This document shows, piece after piece, positions 1 through 13,276 of a DNA stretch of 64,000 nucleotides (position 1 is the stretch's first letter; each line of letters begins with the position of its first letter). A program made the position numbers and the translations under genes. The notes under the pieces are model-generated. The model was not told where the DNA came from, did no database searches, and saw only the letters and a program-made list of their open reading frames with translations. The stretch is taken from NCBI GenBank assembly GCA_947172415.1, contig OX359197.1:6387673-6451672 (forward strand), read 5' to 3'. The DNA comes from Chondrosia reniformis (taxonomy: Eukaryota; Porifera; Demospongiae; Chondrillida; Chondrillidae).

Positions 1-922
1 AATATGTCGACTACATATTATTAACCCAAACTGGAGAACTCAAAAAACATGGCCGTCCCATTCAATGCTGTCCTTCCTTCCTATTTACATATGTATGGGT
101 ACCCACACATGAAGACTATCAAGTGCCTTTAAAAACAGTAACCTCATCATGTTATATTTCAACAAACAATGTTTCTATGAATATCTTTCAAGTCTGAACA
201 AAGAGTGTATATATATAGCTATAAAGGCGAATCCTTTGATTATAGACAAGTTAGAACCATGTAAGATAGTTTTATTAGAACTGGATGTATCTAAAATTAA
301 TATATATTTTATATGTAAAGCAACAGTACTAGTCTGTATTAGTGATGCCAAGTACTGTATATAAATATCTATACCGCCATCCTGTCTGTATATGTAGACA
401 GATGTAGTACTTGTTTAAAAGGCTGCCGTAAAGATAAAGTAGTTTGGCTTGTATGTTTTCCAATTGATTAAAGGAATGACATGCTAAATTATCAAGCTAA
501 GGCATGTTATTGAATATACCCCTTGCTTGGTAAATAGCTTCTAATTATATCTCACTGATTGAATTGTTTATAACAGTATATCTCTTATTCCCACTGTTCT
601 AAGTTTTCTTAATATTGTTATGTGGTTTTCTTTTGGCTTCATGATAGCAAGGGTAATTAACTAAACCACTTACAATATTTAAAAACAGATATACAGTAAT
701 AAAGCATATTGTTGAAAATTGATTAATCTCATTCCTTCTAGCTCAAAATATCAAAGTTTGGTATCCTATGCCATCCTAACTTTGTATGTACTGCTATTCT
801 TTATATATATGTGCATCTACTATACAAAATGGTTCTAAGCTATTATTTTTTATTATTTTAATATGGCATATAATATAGAAAATACTATTTATGAATGGTG
901 AATTTAACATACAAATACTTAC
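1..922. other. Left-edge non-coding sequence, intron or flank of the FERM gene
   Basis: AT-rich sequence with no frame that I can connect to a gene. It lies downstream, in the sense of the minus-strand FERM gene, of a good GT donor at 922-921, so it is most likely intron. I searched both strands for FERM F2/F3 lobe motifs and found none. Confidence 0.5.
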
Positions 923-1856
923 CTAGTTTCAGATTGAAAAATCTGTTTTGGTGGCACAAAGAACTTCACATGCAGTTCCAAATTAAAGGGCGTACAAGCG
1001 CCAGCTATTTTTAATTCTCTCAGGGTTGGGTTTCTTAAGTTGAGCCACCTTTTCCTCCCATCTTTAGTTTTGTAGCTTAAGCTGAAGTAATCCGTTTCTT
1101 GTATGTGGAGCTCCTTCAAAACCTATAGTTTGAAGTGAAGATCTGCTAACATATTGAGTTATATGGATAATAGAAAAAGTATCATAACAGATTGAAACAA
1201 GTCCGATCGGTAAACATAGCCACAAAGGCTGGATGTGTGGATTTATACTTTGATAATAGGAAAAGTTATTATCTGTTCCTGAGCCATTGAGTCACATATA
1301 ATGACTATTGTAGCCATACTAGCAGTGTTCCTAGACTCGTATTCGACGCATACTTTTCAGTAGTGTATGAGAAAACACAAGAGGTTTTGTTAAATGTGAA
1401 TCAATTCTCTTTTCTCATTTCTATTAAGTTCGTTTATCAATACCCTAACAGACGTTGACGTTTTTCTAGACGATTACGCATATCGATATTTCCACACGAG
1501 CTATAGGGTAGCTACGTATGTGCAACTATAATAAAGCCACATAATGCTGAAATTCTGCATGGCATGTGTACACACACATATATAACTTATGTATATAGCT
1601 AATCCAGCTAGTATATAGCTTATGTTGCGTATACATTTAGATCTTAAAATGTACTATGAAATTAGCTAATTTCGAGGTAGCTTACTGCATCAAGAGCCGC
1701 TGATCCCACTGAATACTTGTTACATTCCCACACAACTTGACTGCGGCCGTTCCATGAAATTAATATCGGTACATGCGTCATTCTTATAAGAACAGTACAA
1801 CTATCTGCACTTCCACAATAACTCGGGTGTATCACATAAAACTGCTTGACCAACAC
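923..1856 (-). CDS. FERM-domain protein, N-terminal F1-lobe exons (partial, runs off left edge)
   Basis: Two minus-strand exons join cleanly. The upstream exon (about 1856 or 1804 down to 1686) ends at GCA|gtaagc and encodes a strand/helix stretch ending in VGSAALDA. The downstream exon (1122-923) begins after ctatag and encodes VLKELHIQETDYFSLSY, then WLNLRNPTLRELK and LELHVKFFVPP. This is the ubiquitin-like F1 lobe of FERM proteins, where a beta-hairpin is followed by the helix, the DYFxLxY motif, the R-W-L turn and the V-K-F-F/Y strand. The family links membrane proteins to the cortical cytoskeleton; PTPN3/4, FRMD and band 4.1 are members. The F2 and F3 lobes and any C-terminal domain lie outside the window, so the subfamily cannot be named. 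An ATG at 1856 could be the start; alternatively the exon begins after an AG at 1805. Confidence 0.72.
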
Positions 1857-1860
1857 ACAA

Positions 1861-4007
1861 ATTTAACTTTGTAACGCCTTTACTTACGGCTTATATTGGC
1901 GAGGTTAACCGCATTTTGCTATAAATGGCTTCCGTATATAGTTACTTTAATGAGACCGGATTTACCTATAGGAAATTGCTGGTAGCAGGTTGTATTCATT
2001 ATGTAAAGACATTTAACTTTTGATTCGTTGCATCATAATGTCACCTGATTACGATTTTGTCATTGAACTTTCATGATCCTAAATTTATCGTATATACATT
2101 TTATGTATGAAAAATCGACAACACAAAACCCGATTGACCATACACAAAAAAGGTTTACATTTTCTCCTGTGAAATACATACGGAGTATGATTCCAAAATA
2201 AGACACGATCTATTTTACATAATTAGATACATGGAATATTATAGCTATATGACCCCACTATTTATAAATGTCCCCCAAAACAAGGGTGTGAATTAAAATT
2301 TCCCTTTATAATTTTAAAAATGAGTTGAATTCATATGATCGACATCTTAATATGTGTGGGACAAGGATTCACAAAAGATAAAGATCAAGAAGAGGATAAA
2401 GATTCCTAGGGTCACTGAGGAAGGGGGTGGAGTTCCCAGAAACAGCTGTCTGGCCCAGTGGAGAAGAAAAGACTCCTGTAACTTCATCCAAAGCTCTCTC
2501 CGGGTTTAGTTCCGGTCCCTATAGGCCTTTTTACAGAGTAGGCATAGCATGTAAGAAAGTGGTGTATTAGATTTTTCATGTCAATATATAGATAATCTGA
2601 CCTGTAAAAACTGAGAATTTAAACATTGCATATATTTTTGTTAATAATGATAACAGTGTCCTGCATGTTTTTAATGCATGCCTTTGATTCATCATCATCT
2701 CATTATTTATGGCAACTCTGCAAAAGTGTATCTCTTCATACTATATATCTAACACATTAGTGATATTCTTTATGATAATATATGTTTGTATAACACAATC
2801 AATCAGCTAATATAGTTATCGTAATATTATTATTAGCTGTATATTTATAGGATTAACTTTATCCTCTCCCCTCATTAACCCTCTCCTCAAAAGGGGCAGT
2901 GAACAGGGTCAACTGTGAAGGCGATTATGAGGTAAATACACAATTTGATATCGCAGGCAATCAACCCCTTTACTGATTTCACTTCCATGACCTGTATATA
3001 CCTGGTATATGTGCGCATTGGTCACTATATACTGAACAAGTACATTATCATTGTATTATTTCTGAATCAAATTCAGTTAACATATATATACAAAATATTA
3101 ACACATATATATAGCCCATATATAAACAGATACAACCATATATACCTTAACAATAATGAAATTAGCTTTCTTCCTCTTCATTAGGGAATCAAATAAGCTG
3201 ATATGAATTGTTTTAAAATGTGAAACTATAATTTTGTTAACTCCACATTTTGAGAATAAACATATGATAACATATATTGCATTACATATTTGGTTCTTAA
3301 AGGCCAATACAAAAGTGTTGGAATCAGATAAGTTATATCAGTTGCACGCAATTTGATGGCAAAGACATTAAATTATATAAGTAATTATAGCTTAATAGCC
3401 GAATCAAGATTAATCGTGTTCATGTTTAGACCAATCCAGCAACAAAAGATAGTGTTTATTGTAGTACTGATGTTGCCATGATATCATGTGATAGAAGAGT
3501 CGATTGAAGTTCAAGAGGAAAAAATCACCATTTTCTACTTTTTGTCTTGATTTAGTCACATATTGACAGCTATATACAACCAACATGATTGCACTGGTGT
3601 ATAGGAAAGTGTATTAGGAAAACTTATTAGCACTCAAGGATGTGCAGGGCTTACGTATATATGCTATATACTTTTTCCTAATACTCTTTAGTTTTAGCAT
3701 ACACATATTTTATGCATGACCTTGCACACATATGATTGTATGCATTATGGCCACGTGCATATATAGGAACAGTTACATTGACTAGATACGTATATCTGTT
3801 GATACTCAGGCACCATTATTACTCAGTGAGTTTGAACTACATTGTCAAGGATACCAAATCTGTGTTAAATAGACATATTTAGATGATGCAATATGTATTT
3901 ACAATAAAATTATGTACAGCAACAGAGTCTATATGAGTTACTGAATGAGATAATCTGTGTAAGTGTCAGTTAGTCTTCTGTCAGTAAACCAGACTTGACA
4001 ATGTTGA
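1861..4007. other. Intergenic stretch between geminin and the FERM gene
   Basis: About 2.1 kb between the presumed FERM start and the geminin stop codon. It contains one copy of a dispersed repeat (2369-2572) and otherwise AT-rich sequence with short TA tracts. I see no exon with a recognisable protein motif. The 3' UTR of geminin and the promoter of the FERM gene must lie here, but no poly(A) signal or core promoter stands out. Confidence 0.5.
2369..2572 (+). repeat. Dispersed short repeat, CAGAAACAGCTGTCTGGCC family
   Basis: Matches stretches at 31437-31655, 36705-36860 and 46083-46170 on the plus strand, and 17455-17550 and 56945-57050 on the minus strand. The shared order is a start near ATTCACAAAAGAT, a block with GGGTCACTGA, the core CAGAAACAGCTGTCTGGCC, a GAAGA-rich stretch, CATCCAAAGCTCTC and CCTATAGGCCTTTTTAC. 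It is about 200 bp with no ORF, so it is most likely a SINE or MITE. Its ends and mobilising partner are unknown. Confidence 0.75.
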
Positions 4008-7000
4008 CTAGTCAATAAGCTTGTCAATAGCACCACTGTGACAACCAGGAGTATCAGCCTTCTCAACATCTGAAATCTTCTCCATCATTGAATAATAGTC
4101 TACTTGATTGACAAATGATTCGAGTTTCTTTAGCTTGCTTTTCAAAATGGCAACTTCAGTACATAGCTAGAGAAGGAAAAATAAAAATGGCATATTTTAT
4201 AAGTTATGACTAATTAGCATTTTATAGCAACTAAAACCTTTGAAGTTTTCCCACTCAGGATCATCTCAAAGTAATGACAAAACTTTGATGTAAGGAAGCT
4301 TAATAAAATAAATAAGTACATAGTACATAGATGGGTGCCACTTGTTTGAGCAGTTTTCTGCCCAAAATAACTTATTCCATTGTCAAATAAAATATAACTA
4401 CATGTCATTCGACATAACTCATTCCATCATTAGGAAATTCCTATTAAAAGTAAGGTAAGGTGAATATGCATATAAATTCCTAGGGGCAATTAAGAAAGCA
4501 TTATTTATGTAGGTCAAATGTTTCAGAGAGAATATCATTGCATTATTAGTATTTAATCTTTTTTTACATACATACGTACATGAAATAGATGGCATTTAAC
4601 AAGACTCGACTCAATATATGTTTAGAGACACTCGGTATAATACAATGCTCAGTATATTAAGACACTGTAACAATACACATACGTATGTATGTATATGTAG
4701 TATGTACAGCATTCAGTATGTACATAGTATATGTACATAGGTTAATCAGACTGTGAATACTGACAAAATCACTTATAAATTAGAGAAGAGACTATATAAA
4801 TCCACACCACATGGAAGTGTAATTTGAGAGTACAATCTCTTTTTGCAGTTGTGGAAGGAACACTTACTAAAGTCTTCAAACAACTAAAAAATTACAGCAA
4901 TACCAGTTGATTATATCATCATTGGAAAGCCACGACCAAATACCACAGAAAAAGAAGTCCACTCGCTCTGGTCCCTTAAATGTATGTACACACCCTTTAA
5001 AATACACTAGTAACAAAGTATGAGTGCTGACTTAATCATTTAGAGCAATACAAAGGAGCAACTCTGACATCCACTGCTACAGTTACAGTAGATACACACA
5101 AACCAACACAATTTAACCACTTAGTTACGCAATCACTACAAATCGTATGTATGTAATTTTGTAATTTCCCTAAACTTAACCATATTTCAGGCACCCAAAT
5201 ATGTATATATGCTGTATGCATTAATGTAATGATACACATGTACATGCAAACAATCAGAATGTATCGGACAAACTTGCTGAGACATTTTAAATTAGATCAC
5301 ATTAACACCAAGACACACAATCAAAGGTAAGGAAATTGTAAGGTTTCATTGTTATCGTTTATGCCAGAGGTTATACAGTGATCATACACTGTGCTTCACT
5401 AGACAGCAGATCCCAGGGAATTAGCAATGTAACCCAACCTGATTATAATACATTAATATTATTAAAACCTGATACATAGGAGAAACAGTAATATCTCAAA
5501 ACACCAATAGAATGCTTTTTATAGAAACATCACATGTTACTTAATACCCCAGGGGGAATTATCTATATAGCAGGTTTTAATAAGGCATATAATACTGATT
5601 TAATTTTCAAGCTATCAAATACTCTTGTAAAACCACTGGTAGTAGTAGCCGGTGCCCTAAATTCATATAATTCAATCACTAATTACTAATAGTTCATCAA
5701 CTACTCATCTTGGCGAGTTCGAAGTTTTGATTTTTTGTAAAATTCTTGACCGTAATCCGACCAATAACCTGCTAAGAAAGCAGCTGGTCTGCACCCACTC
5801 AGTTTCCAAATTACACTCACCAGCAATTGGCTAACACCATCAGTTCAGTTGGAATCACAATTACCAGCGCATGAAGAACAACTTCACACACACACAAACT
5901 TGCTTCAACCAAACACTATTGAAGAAATGTAAATCCTTTATACTGTTCCAAAGAAAGGTTTTCCTAAAGATTGGCACTTGTAGTTTCACTGAGTTACCCA
6001 AATGTATTCCAGAACATTGGTTGTTTTAATTAGGTAGACATAAGTACACATTCAGTATAATCTGTAAAACTTTCAGCTTTTCTTTCTTCCCATTGCTCCA
6101 AAAATCTCTTTCTGGGAATACACCTTTCATCAATCCCAGGAGTCCTCATTTGGTGTTTCTAAAGCTCTTATCTCTCAGAGCTTTATCTTTAACTGTGTTT
6201 CATCGACATATGTCTACCTTTTCCACTAAGGAGAGCATTTTCTAGTAATTGGGTGATCTCTTGTTAATAATATCAAATCACCTCTTTTCAAATTCAGTTA
6301 GTGACAGAAATACAATATATTATGTCCAAGATTTGTTGAAGTAGATAGTCATGCACAAATTAGCCAAGATAGCACAAAATTCTTGTCAAAATCTAATAAA
6401 GAAAATCTGTCCCTGTAATGTTATACAATCAGACGTAATCAAATCCTTCCTACATGATATACAAGTTACATCAAATTATTAATTTGGCTGTCATTAAAGG
6501 AGTAGTCCTAGGACCACAAAGGAAATGGCGGCTATATACATTTACGCAAATTCTATTAACACCAAATGGACACTAAAGCGTGTGTAATCTTTAGCAATAA
6601 CTGTTACGGAAACATTCAAATGTCATACCATCTTGCAGTGTACTTTGTATTAAATTGAAAGGTAGGCCGTGACACACTTAACAATCTGACCCAAGTGCAA
6701 TGAAAACGCTACCACATATCAAACACAATTTAGAGCATCCGTACATTTTTAATATTGTGTGCAACAAGGAGGGGCAGAAGCCTCTGATGATAGGACACAA
6801 ACATATACACATATAGAGGAATATATACAAGTGTAGAACTCAATGGAGTGAGCCCTTTTATCAAAAATACAGCTTTACCAACCAATTCACTTAATGTATC
6901 AACTGCTTTCAATTGGAATCATTTTATGTGTTGTTTGGTAGTAAGTAGATTAAAGAATACAATTGCTGTGCATAGTACATATATGGCTTATATAATGACT

Positions 7001-10000
7001 TCTGGACAATGTAATATGCATTTATGTTCAAAGAAGTAGCAGAATTCAAGGCTTTCATATTTGATAATTTGAAATAATAGGAACATTAACAGTGCTTTGA
7101 AGAACACTAAACTAGTTAGTAATGTTTACTAAAAAGAGAATGGACTGGCTTTAAGCAACCGTATCAAAGAAAACCAATCCTTAATTTCTTCTGTTACTCT
7201 GGGAAAGGAAGTAGTGGGAAAACCTTCTGGTTCAACAATTAGCCGAGTTGCCATGCCAACCAATTCAGCACCTGTGATCCTTGGTACTGCTATGGAACTG
7301 AAATGGTTGCCATGCAATAGCCAAACTAGTTCTTGTTGAGCTAATAGATATAGTTCAGCACCTCAACTTATGTATAAAACATAGCAATTAACACACCATA
7401 AACCATCATCAAATTATACATATACTTACACCCACTAAATTCACTTATTAAGCTAACGCACTACTGTAAGTATTCCACTTTTCGGTTTTGATGTCATAAT
7501 AACACAAGTCATTCAGGGTGATATTTGGATGAGATCAGGGTTGATAAAGAAATAAGTCTACACCTAAAGGTAACCAACCAGGCTCTAACAATAATGCCTA
7601 TTTAATCGTGATGAGGTTAGAAGGATGAGAGGGGAGGGGGAGGGGGATGGGACAGGATGAGAGGGAAGGGGGAGGGAGATGGGATGAGAGGGGAGGGTGA
7701 GGGATAACAACCTAAGGAATTATAGATAGCAATGAAGAATATTTAAACACTTTCATTTAATACCATAACTACCAGCTGATGGTGGGGATTCTAAAGCTTC
7801 TTACTGAAAGTCCTCCTAAAGGTAAACTGTTTATTGATTTACTTATTCAATTAACATGACAGTGTTGGATGAAATACTATGCACAGATAGTTTCAAGTAT
7901 TTAATGTAACTATTCGGCTTTATCAGTATGTTATATAACACAATACTAGACCAAGTCTTATACACACATATATACGTACATACAAGAATTCACAACCTGG
8001 TCCAACCAATAGAATTATGAATTTTTAAAATTGGTTAGAATACATTGACCAATGGGGAGCAATGCATGTGTATGGTGGTTTAATCTGCCAAACCACAGCA
8101 TCCTTTAAAGGAAAGCCATCTAAGGTTGTACAGCTTCCAGACTATACTGTGTCATCTTCTCTTCCTCTTCTCCACTCAGTAAAGTGAAATCATTTCCTGG
8201 CTACAGAAGCTCACCTTTAGAGCAAATCAAATTAAAAACCAGAAGAATTGAAGCAGATGTTCAGATCAGAAAACCACTTCATATATGAGGTGTAGTTAGA
8301 TTAGACAAATGTTTACTAAGTCGTCAATTAGGGACAAATAAGATAACATATTCAACATCTGCAGCTTTATGTACGTACGTACAAACAAACAAACATCAAG
8401 TTTAGCAAGATTTGAACTTTATCAACTCTGCCAACCAAGTGTCATTTAAAACGTCATCTCTCCCTTGCCTTGTTAATTCCTCAAAACCAAACTAGGCATG
8501 ATTTCAAAATGACCTGCATGTCAAAGGTTGCCTTAGTTACTAAACTCCCCCAAATTTGAAGTCCCCTAATTCAATCAATTATGACAACCAAGAAAAGATG
8601 ATGAAGTCATTACATAACATTTTGAGCTTTGAAAGTCCAACCTAGTAGGATTTCACTTTCTAAAAAAAGTTTTCTTTAAAAAGTATTATTAACCTTCTTG
8701 AAACTTTTTTCAGGTGGAACAAATAGAATGCAATGAGTGAGTCCAAAGCTGTCATTGCAGGCTAATTACTCCTACACTCGTTATATGGTCTGCTCTGAAA
8801 AGGAAACTTTCACGCGTGAATAAAACGGTAAAAACTGACCACTTACACTCAATCCTCAAATTACTAATATAATTTGGTTTTAGTCTTAACAATCACACAA
8901 TACAACAAAGTCCTAGGTAATAAGAACTTCATATAGACACTCAAAAGACAAAGGATGAGAACCGTCTAATGACAAGTCTTTGTTACTATATATGGTTATG
9001 TATGTTAAATAATGTAAGATTATTATATCATGTAAATTTGGATCCATCCTGTTCAGTTTATGGTTCCTGATAATCACAATTAACCACTAATGCAGCAGAC
9101 AAGACGACTGAGACACCGACATCCGTTTTACATAAACCTTTTTATAGAAGATTTTTAGTATATATGTACATACAAACATATGGTGGGAGACAAGGCAATT
9201 ATAGTGAACATTAAATATTAGCAAAACTCATTGAATTGGCTTTATGAATTCCTGTGAATGCTGACATCTATTTTCAGCTTCATACCTGTCCTTTGATAGA
9301 GTTGCAGCACTAAGTGTATAACACCTAAACTATATGTTTACATGCATGAGTCACAGTTTGGACACACAATGTTTATATACAACAAACAAACAATGGAGCT
9401 TGCACTCGTTACAAACCTCTTCGTTTTCAAAAAGGGTTTCCTGTAAAGCCAATCTTCGCTGCTCTGCCAGCTCCCTCCAGTATTCCTCCATTGTTACATC
9501 TTCAGAATCTATGTTAATTAGATGACAGCATACTTGAACGGACCAGAATTGGGAAATATCCCATAGTGCATAACACAATCTACGTATTACGGCAGACAAC
9601 AGATGCCTGTTGGGCATTCACAGAGGTCCAAAGATCTGCTTCCAACAAACTAACAAAGCACCACTTGATGGAATAAAGTTTATAACTTTCAACTACGTAG
9701 TTCATTAACCATAGCAACATTGTAACAATTAGGACCCATCAGTATTAAACATACAAAATAATTACTTCCTACGTACGTATATGCCTCTTTATTAATAGAA
9801 TTGTTGCTTGTACAATCTGAATTAACCTCCAAAGGTAACACAAGACAGATATCTATCTCAGAGATAGTCCTTTGAAGCATACAACCAAGTAAATGACACT
9901 TCATTGATGTCAGACACCAATTCTCACTAGAGGCAACCTTTCATCATTTGCTAGGCAACCTCACAAAGGCCTGGGCATGACAAGTTGGGTAGATTTAGAC

Positions 10001-12980
10001 CTGATGTATATAAGTAACAAGCAAAACAAATCCTCAAGTTGGCTTCCCTGATTTCATTAATTACTGGAGCAAAGCCTAGGAGTCATTGTGAACCAAACTC
10101 ATGGCTTCTTTCTAAGGTCCCACTGGGCCAGCTGATTGGTTGAAATCATTTTAGATGATTTCATGGAACACTATCTTGTATCATTTAAACATTTGCTACC
10201 TAATATCATCCTAAATTACCTTTTTAAAGTGAATAAAGACAGATGAGATGTTCATTTTAATTAAGTATGTAGATATCTCTTTACAAAGACCAGAGAAGAC
10301 ATCCATCTGGAGGAGATTCATTACACACAATGAAACCATGCACTTGTTTGAAACTCAAGTAACATCGATCAAAGAAAGAATTAACCAGTCACTTGAATCA
10401 GGAGGTTGGCAATTGGCAAGCATCAGCTGTATTTCTGTTGTAATTATCCCTAGCTACGTACTATCAATGCACTTGCGCATATGTACATAAAAAAGCCACT
10501 TCACAAACCTCTCTTTGAACTTTAGACTGTATGTGGTACTTAGCCTTTCGTAATTCTTAATTATCCATAAACACACTATCAACGAGATATAATTACAATT
10601 TTAAAGCTTTCCTATCAATCAATATATATTACAGATCAGTCCCATATATTTGTGTACACGCTCAGAGACAAAAGGATGTCTCTACGATTTCCTGTACACT
10701 AGATAAAGTGACACACACAAAAGTCTGCATTTCACGGTAAATAAGGAATTAATTTGTCTCCAAAGAGTCTACTGATGGTTTTGATCAAATGACACTAAAG
10801 AGAAGATTGGTGAAAGTTCCCAATAGGGCTACATTTTATTTGTCTGTGTCTCAAACATTACCTTTCAAAGTACCACTTTTCAATGAGTCTATTCGACTGG
10901 CCATTAATGGTGGATTTCACACATAAAAGATATATATATAAAGTGATAACCTCTCATATAATCAAAGCTGAATAGGAGAGTTTAAGGTTACAGCTATTTC
11001 CAAAACAAGTCATTTTTAAGAGTTAAGACGCACACACGTTGGATTCTGTATACTAATTCCAAGATGGGTAGAGACATTGCTGCATGTTGAAGCCAGTTCT
11101 TTATCTTTACGTTTAGATCTTTGGAATCCCAAATCGAATGAAGATAAAACATATTAAGGAACTCTATTGATGAATATGACAGCCAGTGATTGCCCAAGGG
11201 AATATTACTACATGACTTACATTTGCACAGATAAGGGTATATATATTGAATGTGAGGGTAATATATAGATTGCAATTTATCCAAATTACCGGTATAAGTA
11301 AAACATTGTGGTTAAAAGAATGTAAGATAAGCTTAAGGTGTAGGGACTAGTATATGGAATTACTGAGATATCAAACCAAAGTGTGTCAAAAGATTACAGA
11401 TGCGCGGGAAAAACTCACTATCTCCATTATTTAGACACAAACATTCAATTCCCCATATACATATGATAGTAGTTAGAATTACCACAAGAGCGTTCCCAGC
11501 AATCTTGGAACATGCTAGGAATGTTTTCAAAACTGAAGCACAAATCATTTCATCACACATAGTACGTAATGATATTTCATCACGTACATATATACGTACA
11601 TATGAGAAAGGAATGTTCTAAATTACAAAAAGTTATCAATTTGAATCCTGATAACTTAAAGAGATGATCTTTTGATGCAATAGAATAACAACTAAAAAGA
11701 GTGTTTAGTTATAAATTATCTTACTGTGTGTTGCCATACAATAGTTTTCTCACCATTTTTTCCCATGAGCGCTTGGTCCTTAATTGCGTCTTTTGAGTCT
11801 TCAGTTTGGACAGACTGCACCACACAAGATAAATAAATAAGTCTACTGCCTTAACAGACGCCAAGACATAATTCAAATACTTACTTTACCAAAGACACAA
11901 TTCACTTTATGCATTTAGACTTGAATGTGATTGTGCATATGATGTAGAGAGCTTTATAACTCATACAAAAATTGATTTTCAGCTAAGAATAGCAGCACTT
12001 CCAGGACCCTCTCAAAACATTGGCTTTTGAAAGGCTTGCTCATCAGAATGTACACTGAAGGCCTCAAATAACTTACCTTGTCAGAATATTCCTGCTTTAT
12101 TTCTTCACTTAAAGCAACTTCAACTTCATTTTCCTTGTTTTCAAGGTGCTGTCATGGAAGTACAAGAAATAGTTGTAGGGTTACTCACAATGGTATTCAT
12201 GACAGAACACCATCCACTTAGGTAAGATTAAGTGATAAGTAACCACAATGTTTTATCTATAAACATCACCCCCTTTGGGAAGGTGTTTGAATGAAGCAGT
12301 TGTAGGGTTTCCCTATACAGTTCCAATTCTAATTGTTTCTCTGGACCTGAACTACACATGACAGCCTTAAAACACTTAACTCTAATTTCATTGTTAATTG
12401 CAGTAATTAGATATAAACTTGGAACAATTTCTACTTGAAGTTGGGACATTGGTGTAACATTTTTAACATGTAAATTAACAAGATATTTGTAATGTGACAG
12501 CCAAAGTTGTACGTATATACGTAGTTTCACTCATACAAACAACATATCATGATATGACACACTGCAAAATGTATATAATTTCACTCACTTTAGCACTGCA
12601 AACCTTTTTGCCCTTCCCAAAGGCTGGTAACCGAGGAGACCCAGCTCCAACCAAGATTTTTGAATTTGAAGCATCAGATTGTAGAACACGCAGTACATTC
12701 TTTGGCCTGCCCCCGGGTATAACCCTCCCCTTCCACTTGGGAGAAAGTGAAAATTTAACCTAAAAAAACCAAAGAAACTGTTGGTCAATGCCATCTCAAT
12801 AAGGCATAGTTTGTGTTTTAAAATGAGAGAGGTGAGTTTGAATAAGGTAGGTATACTTTGGTGGAATCTTGCGATTAAATTGAGATACAACTATTTATTT
12901 CAACATACTGTTTTGCCTTGCTTCTTTGTGATTGTAGGCTTTCTTTGACTTTGAGTTCCGATTGTGGCTCTCTCTTTCAT
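4008..12980 (-). CDS. GMNN: Geminin, DNA-replication licensing inhibitor (6 exons, 208 aa)
   Basis: Exons: 12980-12909, 12759-12589, 12148-12077, 11814-11754, 9508-9417, 4166-4008. All have GT-AG boundaries, phases match and the sum is 209 codons. Geminin binds CDT1 and blocks MCM loading. The signature is the coiled coil starting MEEYWRELAEQRRLALQ and LFENEE, continuing in the last exon with LCTEVAILKSKLKKLESFV; the family hallmark is YW-x-x-x-A-E-x-R-R-x-A-L. N-terminal NVLRVLQSDASNSKILVGAG resembles the region just after the vertebrate destruction box. Exon 3 holds a KEN box (NKENEV), an APC/C degron, while I see no RxxL D-box at the usual place. Length is close to human geminin (about 209 aa). 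GEMC1 and multicilin share the coil but are longer, so geminin is preferred. The coiled coil is split by an intron of about 5.2 kb. The gene lies 297 bp downstream of HADHA on the same strand. Confidence 0.88.
7129..7350 (-). other. Unexplained open frame inside the long geminin intron
   Basis: An open minus-strand frame of about 70 codons lies inside the large geminin intron and ends at 7129. It reads as ordinary soluble protein (for example TRLIVEPEGFPTTSFPRV), but I recognise no family and no flanking splice sites that would attach it in frame to geminin. It could be a relic of a mobile element or chance. Confidence 0.25.
7618..7705 (+). repeat. G-rich purine tract in geminin intron
   Basis: About 90 bp of imperfect repeats of GGATGAGAGGGGAGGGGGAG on the plus strand, with many runs of three to five G. 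The sequence could form a G-quadruplex or triplex. In the geminin pre-mRNA it would be a C/U-rich tract. Confidence 0.7.
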
Positions 12981-13276
12981 CCTTATTCAAGCAACGTAAA
13001 TCAGTTGATGAGAATTAAACCTGTAATATGGAATATATACATTAAAATCCACAGTAGTGCGAGCAATTCGCTTTCCCTACCTACAGTGGCTTACTTTCAC
13101 AAGTTGATTTTAGCGCCGTCGATCGATAGATTACGGAAATTAAATAGTATACGGCCTTATCACGTGGTCGACACTTATTACATCATTACAGTACTATAAA
13201 TACCATACATTATTCTAAAGTTTAAAATATATTCTACATTATGTATCTCCGTTTCAAAGAATGCATTCTTCAGTGT

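Noticed and set aside
8140-8225. Minus-strand acidic peptide ending SLEAVQP-stop, resembling a geminin-like acidic C-terminus after a good acceptor
   Set aside because: Its acceptor needs phase 1, but the geminin exon before it ends in phase 0. The exon at 4166-4008 fits both phase and coiled-coil sequence, so this one is taken as chance.
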